Assembly: GCA_011390985.1 (NCBI GenBank)
Contig: JAABRJ010000006.1
Location: forward strand, 1-8,200
DNA from: Desulfobacteraceae bacterium
GTDB lineage: Bacteria > Desulfobacterota > Desulfobacteria > Desulfobacterales > JAABRJ01
DNA length: 8,200 bases
Direction of reading: 5' to 3'
Shown: in pieces, positions 1-6,891 of the stretch
Position numbering within the stretch: the stretch's first letter is position 1
Layout of the letters: each line of letters starts with the position of its first letter
Made by a program: the position numbers and the translations under genes
The notes under the pieces: model-generated
Seen by the model: only the letters and a program-made list of their open reading frames with translations
What the model was told of the DNA's origin: nothing
Databases searched by the model: none

Positions 1-2921
1 AGGAGAAGCGGCCGGCTGCGGTCCAGCAGGGTGCAGAAGCGCCGGTAGGCCGCCGGGAAGAAGGTGGCCTCCACCAGCCCGGTTTCATCCTCGAAGGTGA
101 CAAATTCCATCGGCTCCCCACGCCGGGTATGCACCACCTTGGCGGTGATCAAAAGCCCGGCCACGCGCACCTGCCGCCCCGTATGCTGCGCCAGCGCGGC
201 CGCCTTGATCGTCTCCCGGAGGGCCGGCGCCCCGGCGTAAAGCGTCATGGGGTGCCGGTCGCAGAGAAACCCCAGCACCGCAAACGCGCGCCGCAGGCGC
301 TCGATTTCCGCCTCCGGCGGCAGCTCCGGCCGCTCGGGCTGCGGCCGCCGGCCGAAAAGGCCGGGGGCCTCGGGCTGGCGCTGGCGGCCGCCCTGCCAGC
401 GCGCCACTTCCCACAACAGGACCGCCCGGCTGACACCGGGATGCAGGCCGTCAAAGGCCCCGGCGTCCACCAGCGCCCGAGCCTCCTCGTCATCGGGGCG
501 CACGCGCTCCAGCAAATCGCCGATATCGACGTAAGGCCGCTGCCGGCGCGCAGCCACGATCCGCTCGCGGGTCCGCAGGCCCAAGGCCTTCAGTGACAGC
601 CACCCCACCCGCAGGGCCTTTTCGCGCCCCTGCCAGCGGATCTCGCTGCGGTTTACGTCCGGCGGCCGCACCGTCAGCCCCATGCGCCGGGCCTCCGAGA
701 CGTAGGCGAAGGTGCTGTAAAAGCCGCCCTGGTTGCTGATCACGGCCGCCATGAACTCAGCCGCAAAATGGGTCTTGAGATAGGCCGCCTGGAACGACAC
801 CCGGGCATAGCTGGCGCTGTGGGGCTTGCAGAAGGAGTAGCCGGCAAAACTCATCATCATCTTCCAGACGGTCTCGATCTCCGCCGGTGACAGCCCATGC
901 GCCCGGGCGCCGGCGGCAAACCGCTGCCGGTAATCCGCCAGCCGGTGGGCCCGGTCCTTTTTGGCCATGACCTTGCGCAGCCCGTCGGCGTCGACGTCGG
1001 AGAAGCCCGCCAGGGCCACGGCCGCACGCGAAACATCCTCCTGGTAGACCATGATGCCGTAGGTTTCGGCCAGCACGTCGCTCAGCAGGGGATGCACCGG
1101 CTGCCAGGCGCCGCCCCGCAACCGCCGGACATACTCGCGGATCAGGGCGTTGGCCGCCGGTCGGATGATGCTGCTGTGGATCACGAGGTGTTCGAAATCG
1201 CCGACCCCGGTCTTTTGCTGCAGCAGGCGGGTGGCGGGGCTCTCGATGTAAAAGCACCCCATGGTCTCGCCGCGCGCCAGCCTGGCACGGGTGGCCGGGT
1301 CTTGCTCGGGTTCCCAGTGCGCCTCGTCGAATTCGATCTGATTTTGCCGCAGGTTGGCCAGGGCGTCGCGGATCACGCCGAGGCTGCGGTTTCCCAGCAG
1401 ATCGATCTTGACCAGCCCGCCGGCCTCGGCCCCCTCCTTCTCCCACTGGATCACCGGCACCCCCTTGGGGGCCGGCTGCACCGGCACATAGGTCGCCACC
1501 GGCTCGGGGGTGATCACCACCCCGCCGGGATGCACCGCGATGTGGCGCGGGACCCCGATCAGCCGCTGGGCGATGCCGACAATCTGTGGCCACGGCTGGG
1601 GGAAATCGATGCCGCCCAGCTCCGGCAGCCCCTTCAGGCGCTCCAGGAGGTCCGCTCCGGCGCCTACCGCCCGCCAAAACCACGGCAGCCGCCGGGACAC
1701 CCGGCCGATCTCGCGCTCGGCCAGGCCGAACACCCGGGCGGTTTCGCGGATCGCCATACGCGGCTGAAAGCCGATGTGGCTGCAGACCATGGCGGCATGC
1801 GCGCCGTGGCGGGCGAGCACGTCCGCCAGGACGGCGTCGCGTTCGTCCCAGGCGAAATCGACGTCGATATCCGGCGGGTCCTTGCGGCCGGGGTTCAAGA
1901 AGCGCTCGAAGTACAGGTTGTGCTGGACCGGACAGACGTTGGTGATGCCCATGCAGTAGGCCACCAGCGAGGCCGCGCCGCTGCCGCGGCCGCAGATGCG
2001 CGGGCTGCGGGCGATGATGTCGCGCACCACCAGGAAGTAGGCGGCAAACCCCATCCGGACGATGATCCGCAGCTCGTGTTCGAGCCGCTCCACGACGGTT
2101 TCGCAGAGGTCCGCCCCGTAGCGCCGGCGGGCGCCGGCATACGCGGCCGCGCGCAGCAACTCATCGGCCGGGCGCCCGCCGTCTCCGGTCCAGGGCGGCA
2201 GCAGTAGCCGCCGCGGCGGGCCGCTGAACGACAATCGCTCGGCCAGAGCGTCGCCGGCCCGCAGCGCGTCGGGCCAGGGCGCAAAGCGCCGGCGGTAGAC
2301 ATCGGCCGGGGCCAGCCAGGCCTCGGCCGGGGCCGTGGCCCCGGGGGCCAGCCGGTCAAGGGTGGTGTTGCGCGCGATGGCCCGCAGGACGCGGTGAATG
2401 GGGTGGTCGGCGGGATCCACGAAAAAGCTGCCGGGAGTGGCCACCGTCGGCACCCCCAGCGGGCGGGCGGCCTGCCGCAGGCGCAGGGCCGCGCCGTCGG
2501 GCCGGCGCGGCAGGGCGCCGTAGACCGCGACCCCGGCATGGTGCCAGCGGGTGAGCAGCTGCGGACTGCGGGTCAGCACCGCCAGCCCCTCGGCATGGCG
2601 GATGACGGCACTTTCCAGGTCGAAGTCCGGGTCACAGTGGCGGCGGGTGATGAGCCCGCAGAGATTGCGGTAGCCGGCGGGGGTTTCCACCAGGCAGACC
2701 GCCCGCAGGGGAGCGTTCGGGGCGGTCACCTCGGCCCCCACAATCGGCTGCAGCCCTTCGGCTTTGCAGCCGTCCAGAAAGGCCCACAGCCCGTAGAGGT
2801 TGTCGGTGTCCGTGAGCGCCAGGCGGGTGTAGCCCCGCTGCCGGGCGGCGGCACAGATGGCCGCCGGCGCGCAGGTGCCCCACATCAGGGAATAGTGGGA
2901 GCGCACGGTCAGGGGGGTCAT
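1..2921 (-). CDS. dnaE2: Error-prone DNA polymerase III alpha-type subunit DnaE2 (ImuC), 3' end outside window
   Basis: C-family replicative-type polymerase used for SOS translesion synthesis with ImuB. The frame is open from the ATG at 2921 to the window edge (973 codons). The N-terminal PHP domain starts near residue 5 (VRSHYSLMWG, then LALTDTDNLYGL). Its first metal motif reads R7-S8-H9 rather than H-x-H, so exonuclease activity is unlikely. The palm carries GRGSGAASLVAYCMGI, the Asp cluster PPDIDVDF (D351, D353, D355) and KIDLLG with the third catalytic Asp at D507. A helix-hairpin-helix-like region (VDIGDLLERV) and an OB-fold (VRVAGLLITAKVV, FVTFEDETGLVEATFFP) follow. The OB-fold lies at about 910-973, earlier than in the ~1160-aa DnaE1, so the full length should be about 1020-1050 aa, as in DnaE2. 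The ATG overlaps the imuB stop and has no good ribosome-binding site of its own, which suggests translational coupling. DnaE1 is the less likely alternative. Confidence 0.93.
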   Translation of the reverse strand, partial: MTPLTVRSHYSLMWGTCAPAAICAAARQRGYTRLALTDTDNLYGLWAFLDGCKAEGLQPIVGAEVTAPNAPLRAVCLVETPAGYRNLCGLITRRHCDPDFDLESAVIRHAEGLAVLTRSPQLLTRWHHAGVAVYGALPRRPDGAALRLRQAARPLGVPTVATPGSFFVDPADHPIHRVLRAIARNTTLDRLAPGATAPAEAWLAPADVYRRRFAPWPDALRAGDALAERLSFSGPPRRLLLPPWTGDGGRPADELLRAAAYAGARRRYGADLCETVVERLEHELRIIVRMGFAAYFLVVRDIIARSPRICGRGSGAASLVAYCMGITNVCPVQHNLYFERFLNPGRKDPPDIDVDFAWDERDAVLADVLARHGAHAAMVCSHIGFQPRMAIRETARVFGLAEREIGRVSRRLPWFWRAVGAGADLLERLKGLPELGGIDFPQPWPQIVGIAQRLIGVPRHIAVHPGGVVITPEPVATYVPVQPAPKGVPVIQWEKEGAEAGGLVKIDLLGNRSLGVIRDALANLRQNQIEFDEAHWEPEQDPATRARLARGETMGCFYIESPATRLLQQKTGVGDFEHLVIHSSIIRPAANALIREYVRRLRGGAWQPVHPLLSDVLAETYGIMVYQEDVSRAAVALAGFSDVDADGLRKVMAKKDRAHRLADYRQRFAAGARAHGLSPAEIETVWKMMMSFAGYSFCKPHSASYARVSFQAAYLKTHFAAEFMAAVISNQGGFYSTFAYVSEARRMGLTVRPPDVNRSEIRWQGREKALRVGWLSLKALGLRTRERIVAARRQRPYVDIGDLLERVRPDDEEARALVDAGAFDGLHPGVSRAVLLWEVARWQGGRQRQPEAPGLFGRRPQPERPELPPEAEIERLRRAFAVLGFLCDRHPMTLYAGAPALRETIKAAALAQHTGRQVRVAGLLITAKVVHTRRGEPMEFVTFEDETGLVEATFFPAAYRRFCTLLDRSRPLL

Positions 2922-4108
2922 GTCGGCGTCAGCGGCAGGGTCCGCCCCACCCGGATCGCCCCGAAGCCGAAGCGGCCCCGGACGGCGTCGATGGCCGCCA
3001 CCAGGTCGTGCCGCCTTTGACGCATCTCGCGGGCATCGGCAAACAGCTCCAGCTGCACGGAGGGCAGACACAGACGGTCACAGACCAGCCGCAGGTGGCG
3101 AATGCGCACCCGCCGCGTCCAGGCGCGTTGCAGGGCCGCCGCAGCCGCCGCGAACAGAAAGAAGTCGTTGGCCGTGGCCGGCTGGACGGCGGCCTGCCGA
3201 ACCGCCCGGACCCCGTCGCAGTAGTCGAGTACGATGCCCACCCGCCGGGCGGCCAGCCCCCTGCGGCGCAACGCGGCCCCGGCCCTTTCCACCAGCCGGT
3301 AGACAACCCCGTCCAGCGCGGCGGCCGCGTTGGTATCGTCGTCGAAAGCGTGGTCCAGCGCCACCACCGACGGCGCCTGCCCCACCGGACGGACCGGCGA
3401 GGGGTCGATCCCGCGCACGACCGCGTGCAGATTTTCGCCGCGGCGGCCGAAGACCACCGCCAACTGCGCCCCGGACAGGCCGGCCACCTCGCCGGCGCGG
3501 GTTAGGTTGAACTCCCGCAGGCGCGCCACGTCCCCGGCCGCGATGCCGGGGATCAAGCCCAACGGCAGGGGCGCCAGAAACGCCTCCTCCTCGCCGGCGC
3601 GCACGATGCAGTCGCCGACAGGTTTGACCACCCGGGTGGCGACCTTGGCCACCAGCTTGCTGGGGGCCACCGACCACACCGGCGCCACCCCCATGTCGGC
3701 GCGCACCGCCCGGCGGATGCGCCCGGCCACGTCGCACGGCGCCCCGCAGAGCCGCCCGGTGCCGGTGACATCCAGAAAGAGGTGGCCCTGGTGGTCGGTC
3801 ATCTCCACCCGGGGGGCGAAGGGCCGCGCATGCCCCAAGAGCGCCTGCATGCCCCGCTCGTAGCGCTCCGGGTGCGGCGCCAGCACGACGGCGTCCGGGC
3901 AGCGGTGGAGCGCCCGGCCGAGGGGCATGCCCTTGCGGACCCCGCTCTGGTAAGCCTCTTCACTCATGTCGTAGACCGCCCCGCGGGCGGCGACTTGCGG
4001 TGCAATCACCACCGGCCGCGCCCGCAGACGGGCGTCGACCATGCGCTCCACGGCCACGGCAAAATCGGCGACGTTGATGTGAATGATAAACCGCTCGCCG
4101 GCGCTCAT
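2918..4108 (-). CDS. imuB: ImuB-like catalytically inactive Y-family DNA polymerase
   Basis: 396-aa member of the Pol IV/UmuC fold. The family's first catalytic motif (H-V-D-M-D in E. coli Pol IV) is HINVAD here, with N12 in place of the catalytic Asp. The S-L-D-E motif is HQGH, with G108 and H109 in place of Asp-Glu. The surrounding fold is kept: LFLDVTG (110-116), SVAPSKLVAKVA (146-157), the helix-hairpin-helix stretch PLGLIPGIAAGDVARL, and the little-finger domain from about 240. A beta-clamp motif QLELF lies at 352-356. Loss of catalysis with a retained clamp motif is the known signature of ImuB, which links DnaE2 to the sliding clamp. The ATG at 4108 overlaps the upstream stop (ATGA), with GGAGG 7 nt upstream (4116-4120). 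The stop overlaps the dnaE2 ATG in the same way. An inactive DinB paralogue is the alternative name. Confidence 0.9.
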   Translation of the reverse strand: MSAGERFIIHINVADFAVAVERMVDARLRARPVVIAPQVAARGAVYDMSEEAYQSGVRKGMPLGRALHRCPDAVVLAPHPERYERGMQALLGHARPFAPRVEMTDHQGHLFLDVTGTGRLCGAPCDVAGRIRRAVRADMGVAPVWSVAPSKLVAKVATRVVKPVGDCIVRAGEEEAFLAPLPLGLIPGIAAGDVARLREFNLTRAGEVAGLSGAQLAVVFGRRGENLHAVVRGIDPSPVRPVGQAPSVVALDHAFDDDTNAAAALDGVVYRLVERAGAALRRRGLAARRVGIVLDYCDGVRAVRQAAVQPATANDFFLFAAAAAALQRAWTRRVRIRHLRLVCDRLCLPSVQLELFADAREMRQRRHDLVAAIDAVRGRFGFGAIRVGRTLPLTPT

Positions 4109-4965
4109 GCGCTCGCCTCCACCGCCAGGCCCCGGTCGTCCAGCAGCCGGATCAACTGCCGGGCGTCGGCCGCGGCCTGGGCCCGGACATGGTTGTTGAA
4201 AAAAATCAGCCCCCGGCGGGCGCGCCCGGCCATGGCGGCCATGCGCACCTCGATCCACTCGGCCAGTTGCGCCGCGCCGTAGCGGTAGTCGAAGCGGCGC
4301 TGCAAATGGCCCGATCGCCAGCCGGCGGCGTTGCGGCCGTAAAGGCGGGCATAGAAAAAGGCCGGGTTGGTGACAACATCCAGACGCGGAAAGAGCGACG
4401 GCAGCTGCGGGCCGTCGACGCTGACAAGGGTCACCCGGCGGCGCTCCAATTCGGCCAGAACCCGGTCGCAGGCCCAGGAAGGATGCCGGAATTCGACCGC
4501 CAAGGGCAGCCCCTCGAAACTCTCCAGCAGGGCGGCGAGGTGCCGGCGGCACACGGCGGTGCGCTCACAGTCGGCCGGCAGCTGGATCAGCACCGCCGCC
4601 AGCTGGCCGGCCTGCACCAGCGGGGCCACGCCGTCGCGGTAGGCGGCGGCCTGATCACGCCAGCCGTGGGCATCGATCTGATGGGTCAGGCCGCGGGTCA
4701 GCTTGACCGCAAAACGGAACCCCGGGGGCGTCTGGCGGCGCTGGCGCTCGAGCGCCTCGGCCCGCGGCAGCTGGTACCAGGTGGTGTTGAGCTCGACCGC
4801 CCCAAACCGCCGGGCATACAGCGGCAGCATGCGCTCGGAGGGGGTGTCGGGCGGGTAGAAACCGGCCGCAACCCATTCGGTGTGGGCATACCCACCGGTG
4901 CCCACCCGCAGGCGGCAGCCGGCATGCGAGGACGGCATGCGGGGCATTGGGACACGGGTCTCCAT
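4105..4965 (-). CDS. DUF72 (YecE-like) TIM-barrel protein inside the mutasome operon
   Basis: 286-aa protein with the full DUF72 motif series: RVGTGGYAHTEW (20-31), FYP (36-38), VELNTTWYQLP (57-67), PGFRFAVKLTRGLTHQ (81-96), LAVEFRHPSW (155-164), YARLYGRN (205-212), FDYRYGAAQLAEW (225-237) and LIFFNNHVRAQAAADARQL (253-271). Known structures of the family are TIM barrels, and the biochemical role is not established. The chosen ATG at 4965 lacks a clear ribosome-binding site. ATGs at 4947 and 4938 would also keep the whole domain, which starts near residue 19. The stop overlaps the imuB ATG, and the gene lies 140 bp after lexA. Its coupling to imuB suggests co-production with the mutasome in the place usually held by imuA, but it shows no RecA-like Walker motifs. 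A role in DNA damage tolerance is inference only. Confidence 0.92.
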   Translation of the reverse strand: METRVPMPRMPSSHAGCRLRVGTGGYAHTEWVAAGFYPPDTPSERMLPLYARRFGAVELNTTWYQLPRAEALERQRRQTPPGFRFAVKLTRGLTHQIDAHGWRDQAAAYRDGVAPLVQAGQLAAVLIQLPADCERTAVCRRHLAALLESFEGLPLAVEFRHPSWACDRVLAELERRRVTLVSVDGPQLPSLFPRLDVVTNPAFFYARLYGRNAAGWRSGHLQRRFDYRYGAAQLAEWIEVRMAAMAGRARRGLIFFNNHVRAQAAADARQLIRLLDDRGLAVEASA

Positions 4966-5105
4966 GAGCGCTGCCCGCCGGCACGGGGAAAGCAGGGCGA
5001 TTGCCGGGCCGGGAACGGGAAACGGTTGAGATACGGGGCAGGTAGGCGGCCCGGCGCGATAGTGCGGCCGCCGTTGGGCAAACGAATGAATCGCGGCGGA
5101 GTGCT
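4966..5105. other. lexA/DUF72 intergenic spacer with a GC-rich inverted repeat
   Basis: 140 bases between lexA and the DUF72 gene. A perfect 7-bp inverted repeat (GGCGGCC at 5045-5051 and GGCCGCC at 5066-5072) could form a hairpin with a 14-nt loop. There is no T-tract on either side, so a Rho-independent terminator is not supported. No convincing promoter and no copy of the TGTAAA repeat is visible here. Readthrough from the lexA promoter into the DUF72-imuB-dnaE2 unit is therefore the simplest reading. Confidence 0.4.
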
Positions 5106-5744
5106 TTAGAGCCGTGCCACCCCTTCCGGCCCGCGCTGGACGCCGACCACCTTGCCCTGGACCAGAACCGCATCGAACGGGTAGCACATGGGGGCGTAGG
5201 CCGGGTTTTCGGGCCGCAGCTCGATGCCCGTTGCACGGCGGAAAAAGCGTTTCACCGTGGCCTCCTCCTGGTGGACGAGGGCCACCACGATCTCACCATT
5301 GGCGGCATACTGGCGCGGCTCGCAGATCACCAGGTCGCCGTCGAGAATGGCGGCATCCTTCATCGAGTCGCCCCTGACGGTCAGGGCGAAGAGGGTTGCC
5401 GCGCGAAAGACGGCTGCATCCAGCACGAGGCTGCCGCCCCACTCCTGCTGCGCATAGAGCGGCAGCCCGGCAGCGATCTTGCCGACGATCGGCACCTCGC
5501 GCCAGCGCGTGGCGCCGGAGGTCTCGCCGCTTGGGGTGAGCAGGTGCAGGGTGCGGCTGTAGCGCCCCTCGCGCCGCAGCAGGCCCTTGTCCTCGAGCGC
5601 CCGGATAAACTGTGAGACCGCGGCATGGCTCACCCCGAGATCGGCGGCGGCCTGCCGCAGGCTGGGGGCCTTGCCGCTGCGGGTCAGCGCCTGTTCCAGG
5701 TAGCGGAGAAACTGCTGCTGTTTGGGGGTCACTTCAGGTCGCAT
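5106..5744 (-). CDS. lexA: LexA-family SOS repressor
   Basis: 212-aa autocleaving repressor. The winged-helix DNA-binding domain covers about residues 5-68 (TPKQQQFLRYLE, APSLRQAAADLGVSH, RALEDKGLLRR). The S24 peptidase domain follows. The self-cleavage bond is A92-G93 in KIAAGLP, the nucleophile is S127 in VRGDSM, and the general base is K165 in ATVKRFF. The ATG at 5744 is preferred over the in-frame GTG at 5753 because GGAGGT lies 7 nt upstream of it. The recognition helix (SHAAVSQFIRAL, 39-50) differs from the E. coli type (SPNAAEEHLKAL), so a non-canonical operator is likely. It is the first gene of the DUF72-imuB-dnaE2 cluster and presumably represses itself and the cluster, with release by RecA-stimulated cleavage. 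A second, cassette-specific LexA is possible if the genome has another copy. Confidence 0.95.
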   Translation of the reverse strand: MRPEVTPKQQQFLRYLEQALTRSGKAPSLRQAAADLGVSHAAVSQFIRALEDKGLLRREGRYSRTLHLLTPSGETSGATRWREVPIVGKIAAGLPLYAQQEWGGSLVLDAAVFRAATLFALTVRGDSMKDAAILDGDLVICEPRQYAANGEIVVALVHQEEATVKRFFRRATGIELRPENPAYAPMCYPFDAVLVQGKVVGVQRGPEGVARL

Positions 5745-5751
5745 CGCTGTC

Positions 5752-5757
5752 ACCTCC
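5752..5757 (-). promoter_or_regulatory. lexA ribosome-binding site
   Basis: GGAGGT on the minus strand, 7 nt from the ATG at 5744. It overlaps the GTG at 5753 and so decides in favour of the ATG start. Confidence 0.85.
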
Positions 5758-5794
5758 GGGGGTGTGTCAAAAACCGTGATCCGGCGTTTTTTTC

Positions 5795-5823
5795 ACCCTA
5801 AGCGGAAAAAATGTAAATGTCAA
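5795..5823 (-). promoter_or_regulatory. Putative sigma-70 promoter of lexA
   Basis: On the minus strand TTGACA (5818-5823, a perfect -35) is followed by a 17-bp spacer and TAGGGT (5795-5800, a weak 3/6 match to the -10). Transcription would begin near 5788, leaving a leader of about 45 nt before the lexA ATG. The -35 hexamer lies between two of the TGTAAA direct repeats, so a protein bound there would block polymerase. Confidence 0.6.
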
Positions 5824-5841
5824 TGTAAATATAATTGTAAA
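5812..5841. repeat. Triple TGTAAA direct repeat with 12-bp period, candidate operator
   Basis: TGTAAA occurs at 5812-5817, 5824-5829 and 5836-5841, exactly 12 bp apart, in an unusually AT-rich patch of otherwise GC-rich sequence. Seen from the minus strand it reads TTTACA three times, with the TTGACA -35 element in the gap between two copies. No canonical LexA box (CTG-N10-CAG, GAAC-N4-GTTC or GTTC-N7-GTTC) is visible upstream of lexA. The position over the promoter suggests an operator, most likely for LexA itself. An UP-element-like AT-rich tract is the alternative. Confidence 0.6.
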
Positions 5842-6187
5842 CCTTATCGGGCGCTCGCCCACGCGCCACGACAATCATTTCGGGCTGGCGGGAGGTGCGC
5901 AGGGGAGATGTTTGGGACAGCACGGGGGTAAGGGCAGGCGCAGCAGCCGGGAGGGGTTTGGCCGCTGTCACAATCAGGGAACCGCGGGTCGGGGGCCCGC
6001 AGAGTGCAGCATCCTTGGCCGCATGGCGGCCGGCGGCGCGATGCGACTGGAGCGAAGGGGAAAAAAGCGCCTGGGCTGGGGGCGAACGGTCGGTGGGCAG
6101 CGGCTCTTCCACAACCGGGCTGACCGAGGGCAGCGGCCGCGTCCAAGACCCGGTTCTTCAGGAAACCGGTCGCGCGCAACGGCCGCC
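5842..6187. other. Non-coding region upstream of lexA
   Basis: About 346 bases without a supportable gene. It contains small hairpins only. GGCCGC and GCGGCC are separated by 3 nt at 6017-6031. CCGGTT and AACCGG are separated by 8 nt at 6150-6169, about 18 nt after the stop of the upstream minus-strand gene. The second might help end that transcript but has no T-tract. Open frames crossing this stretch have no family signature or plausible start. Confidence 0.5.
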
Positions 6188-6724
6188 TCAGGGGAGTGCG
6201 CGGATGCTCTGGCGGATCTGCGCCCAGTCAAAAACCCGGGTCTGTTCCAGGGCATCTTCGGCGGCCATTTTGCTGTAGGAGACCGAGAAAATGGCGGCAG
6301 TCCCCGCCTCGCGGTCGAGAAAAACCATTACCGTCCCGGTGTTGTCGGTTTTGTCGTGAACCGTCTGAACGACGAAACCGTCGATGGTCTGGGTGCTGAT
6401 CCGGCTCTCGGCGGTTTCCAGCTGAAGCCCCGCGCCCGCAGCCGCGGCCAGCCCCTCGGCCTGCCCGCCCTTCATGATCAGGGCGGTCAATTCGCTGTCG
6501 CCGCGGGTGTAGCTGCGGCTGGCATTGACCATGGCCATCCCGGAGATGCTCATGTTCATGCCCGACGGCTCGTCCGCCTGCCAGCCGGGCAGATCCGCCA
6601 GCAGCGGGTAGAGCGTCTCGTAGGCATCGGCCCGCGCCGTACCGGCCGCAAGCCCCGCCCAGAGCACGATCAACAGGGTCCCCAGAACCCTTTGCCAAGC
6701 GGTGTTGCAATCGAATTTGAGCAT
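6188..6724 (-). CDS. Small exported protein of unknown function
   Basis: 178-aa protein that I cannot assign to a named family. Residues 1-32 form a good Sec signal peptide: a basic start with K3 and R12, the hydrophobic core VLGTLLIVLWAGLAAG, and a probable cleavage site after ARA, before DAYETLYPLL. The mature part has a tryptophan-containing segment (LPGWQADEPSG), a methionine-rich stretch (GMNMSISGMAMVNASRSY), and a beta-strand-rich C-terminal half (IDGFVVQTVHDKTDNTGTVM, TAAIFSVSYSKM). It ends with an FDWAQIRQSI helix. There is no lipobox at the cleavage region and no later membrane segment, so it is probably periplasmic. The ATG at 6724 is preceded by AAAGGGG at a short distance. It stands alone, divergent from yjbQ. 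The product is likely real given the signal peptide and codon use, but no function can be stated. Confidence 0.8.
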   Translation of the reverse strand: MLKFDCNTAWQRVLGTLLIVLWAGLAAGTARADAYETLYPLLADLPGWQADEPSGMNMSISGMAMVNASRSYTRGDSELTALIMKGGQAEGLAAAAGAGLQLETAESRISTQTIDGFVVQTVHDKTDNTGTVMVFLDREAGTAAIFSVSYSKMAAEDALEQTRVFDWAQIRQSIRALP

Positions 6725-6738
6725 CTGCACCCCTTTCC

Positions 6739-6752
6739 TCGAACCCGTTCGA
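6739..6752. promoter_or_regulatory. Perfect 14-bp palindrome, possible operator
   Basis: TCGAAC-CC-GTTCGA is a perfect dyad centred about 21 bp upstream of the ATG of the exported-protein gene, overlapping its leader. The half-sites resemble those of the Gram-positive LexA box (CGAAC...GTTCG), but the centre is 2 bp instead of 4, so it does not fit that box. A dimeric regulator could bind here; chance is not excluded. Confidence 0.35.
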
Positions 6753-6824
6753 ACCGCGTTTACGCCATGGGTTGCACCGGCAGCCCTGCACGACTCCTCC
6801 TTAAGCCAAACGCTTGGAAGGATC

Positions 6825-6851
6825 AAGCCGAAAATCGCCCCCCGGCTTTTT
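6825..6851 (+). terminator. Terminator-like hairpin in the yjbQ upstream region
   Basis: AAGCCG (6825-6830) pairs with CGGCTT (6843-6848) and runs into a five-T tract (6847-6851). It is oriented on the plus strand, but no plus-strand gene lies upstream of it. If real it would end antisense or leader transcripts rather than a known operon. The stem is only 6 bp and the loop is 12 nt. Confidence 0.3.
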
Positions 6852-6891
6852 GTTCGCCCCCGCCTTCCCGGCGGAAAAAAGTTTCCCGCAA

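Noticed and set aside
897..2207. 436-codon plus-strand open frame
   Set aside because: It is antisense to the well-supported dnaE2 palm region, has low-complexity composition and no domain.
4189..5109. 306-codon plus-strand open frame
   Set aside because: Shadow of the DUF72 gene and the lexA spacer; no family signature.
5765..5770. Second TTGACA on the minus strand near lexA
   Set aside because: It lies about 20 nt from the lexA ATG, so its -10 element would fall at or inside the gene start.
6739..6752. Canonical LexA box in the TCGAAC palindrome
   Set aside because: The spacer is 2 bp instead of the 4 bp of the GAAC-N4-GTTC type, and the adjacent gene has no SOS connection.
6739..6760. 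GTTCGAA motif resembling a tRNA T-arm
   Set aside because: No acceptor stem, D-arm or anticodon arm can be drawn on either strand.
6228..6791. Minus-strand GTG start at 6791 after a strong AAGGAGGAG
   Set aside because: The Shine-Dalgarno match is good, but the frame runs out of phase through the signal-peptide protein and gives a Gly/Arg-rich, shadow-like product. The ATG at 6724 gives a proper signal peptide.
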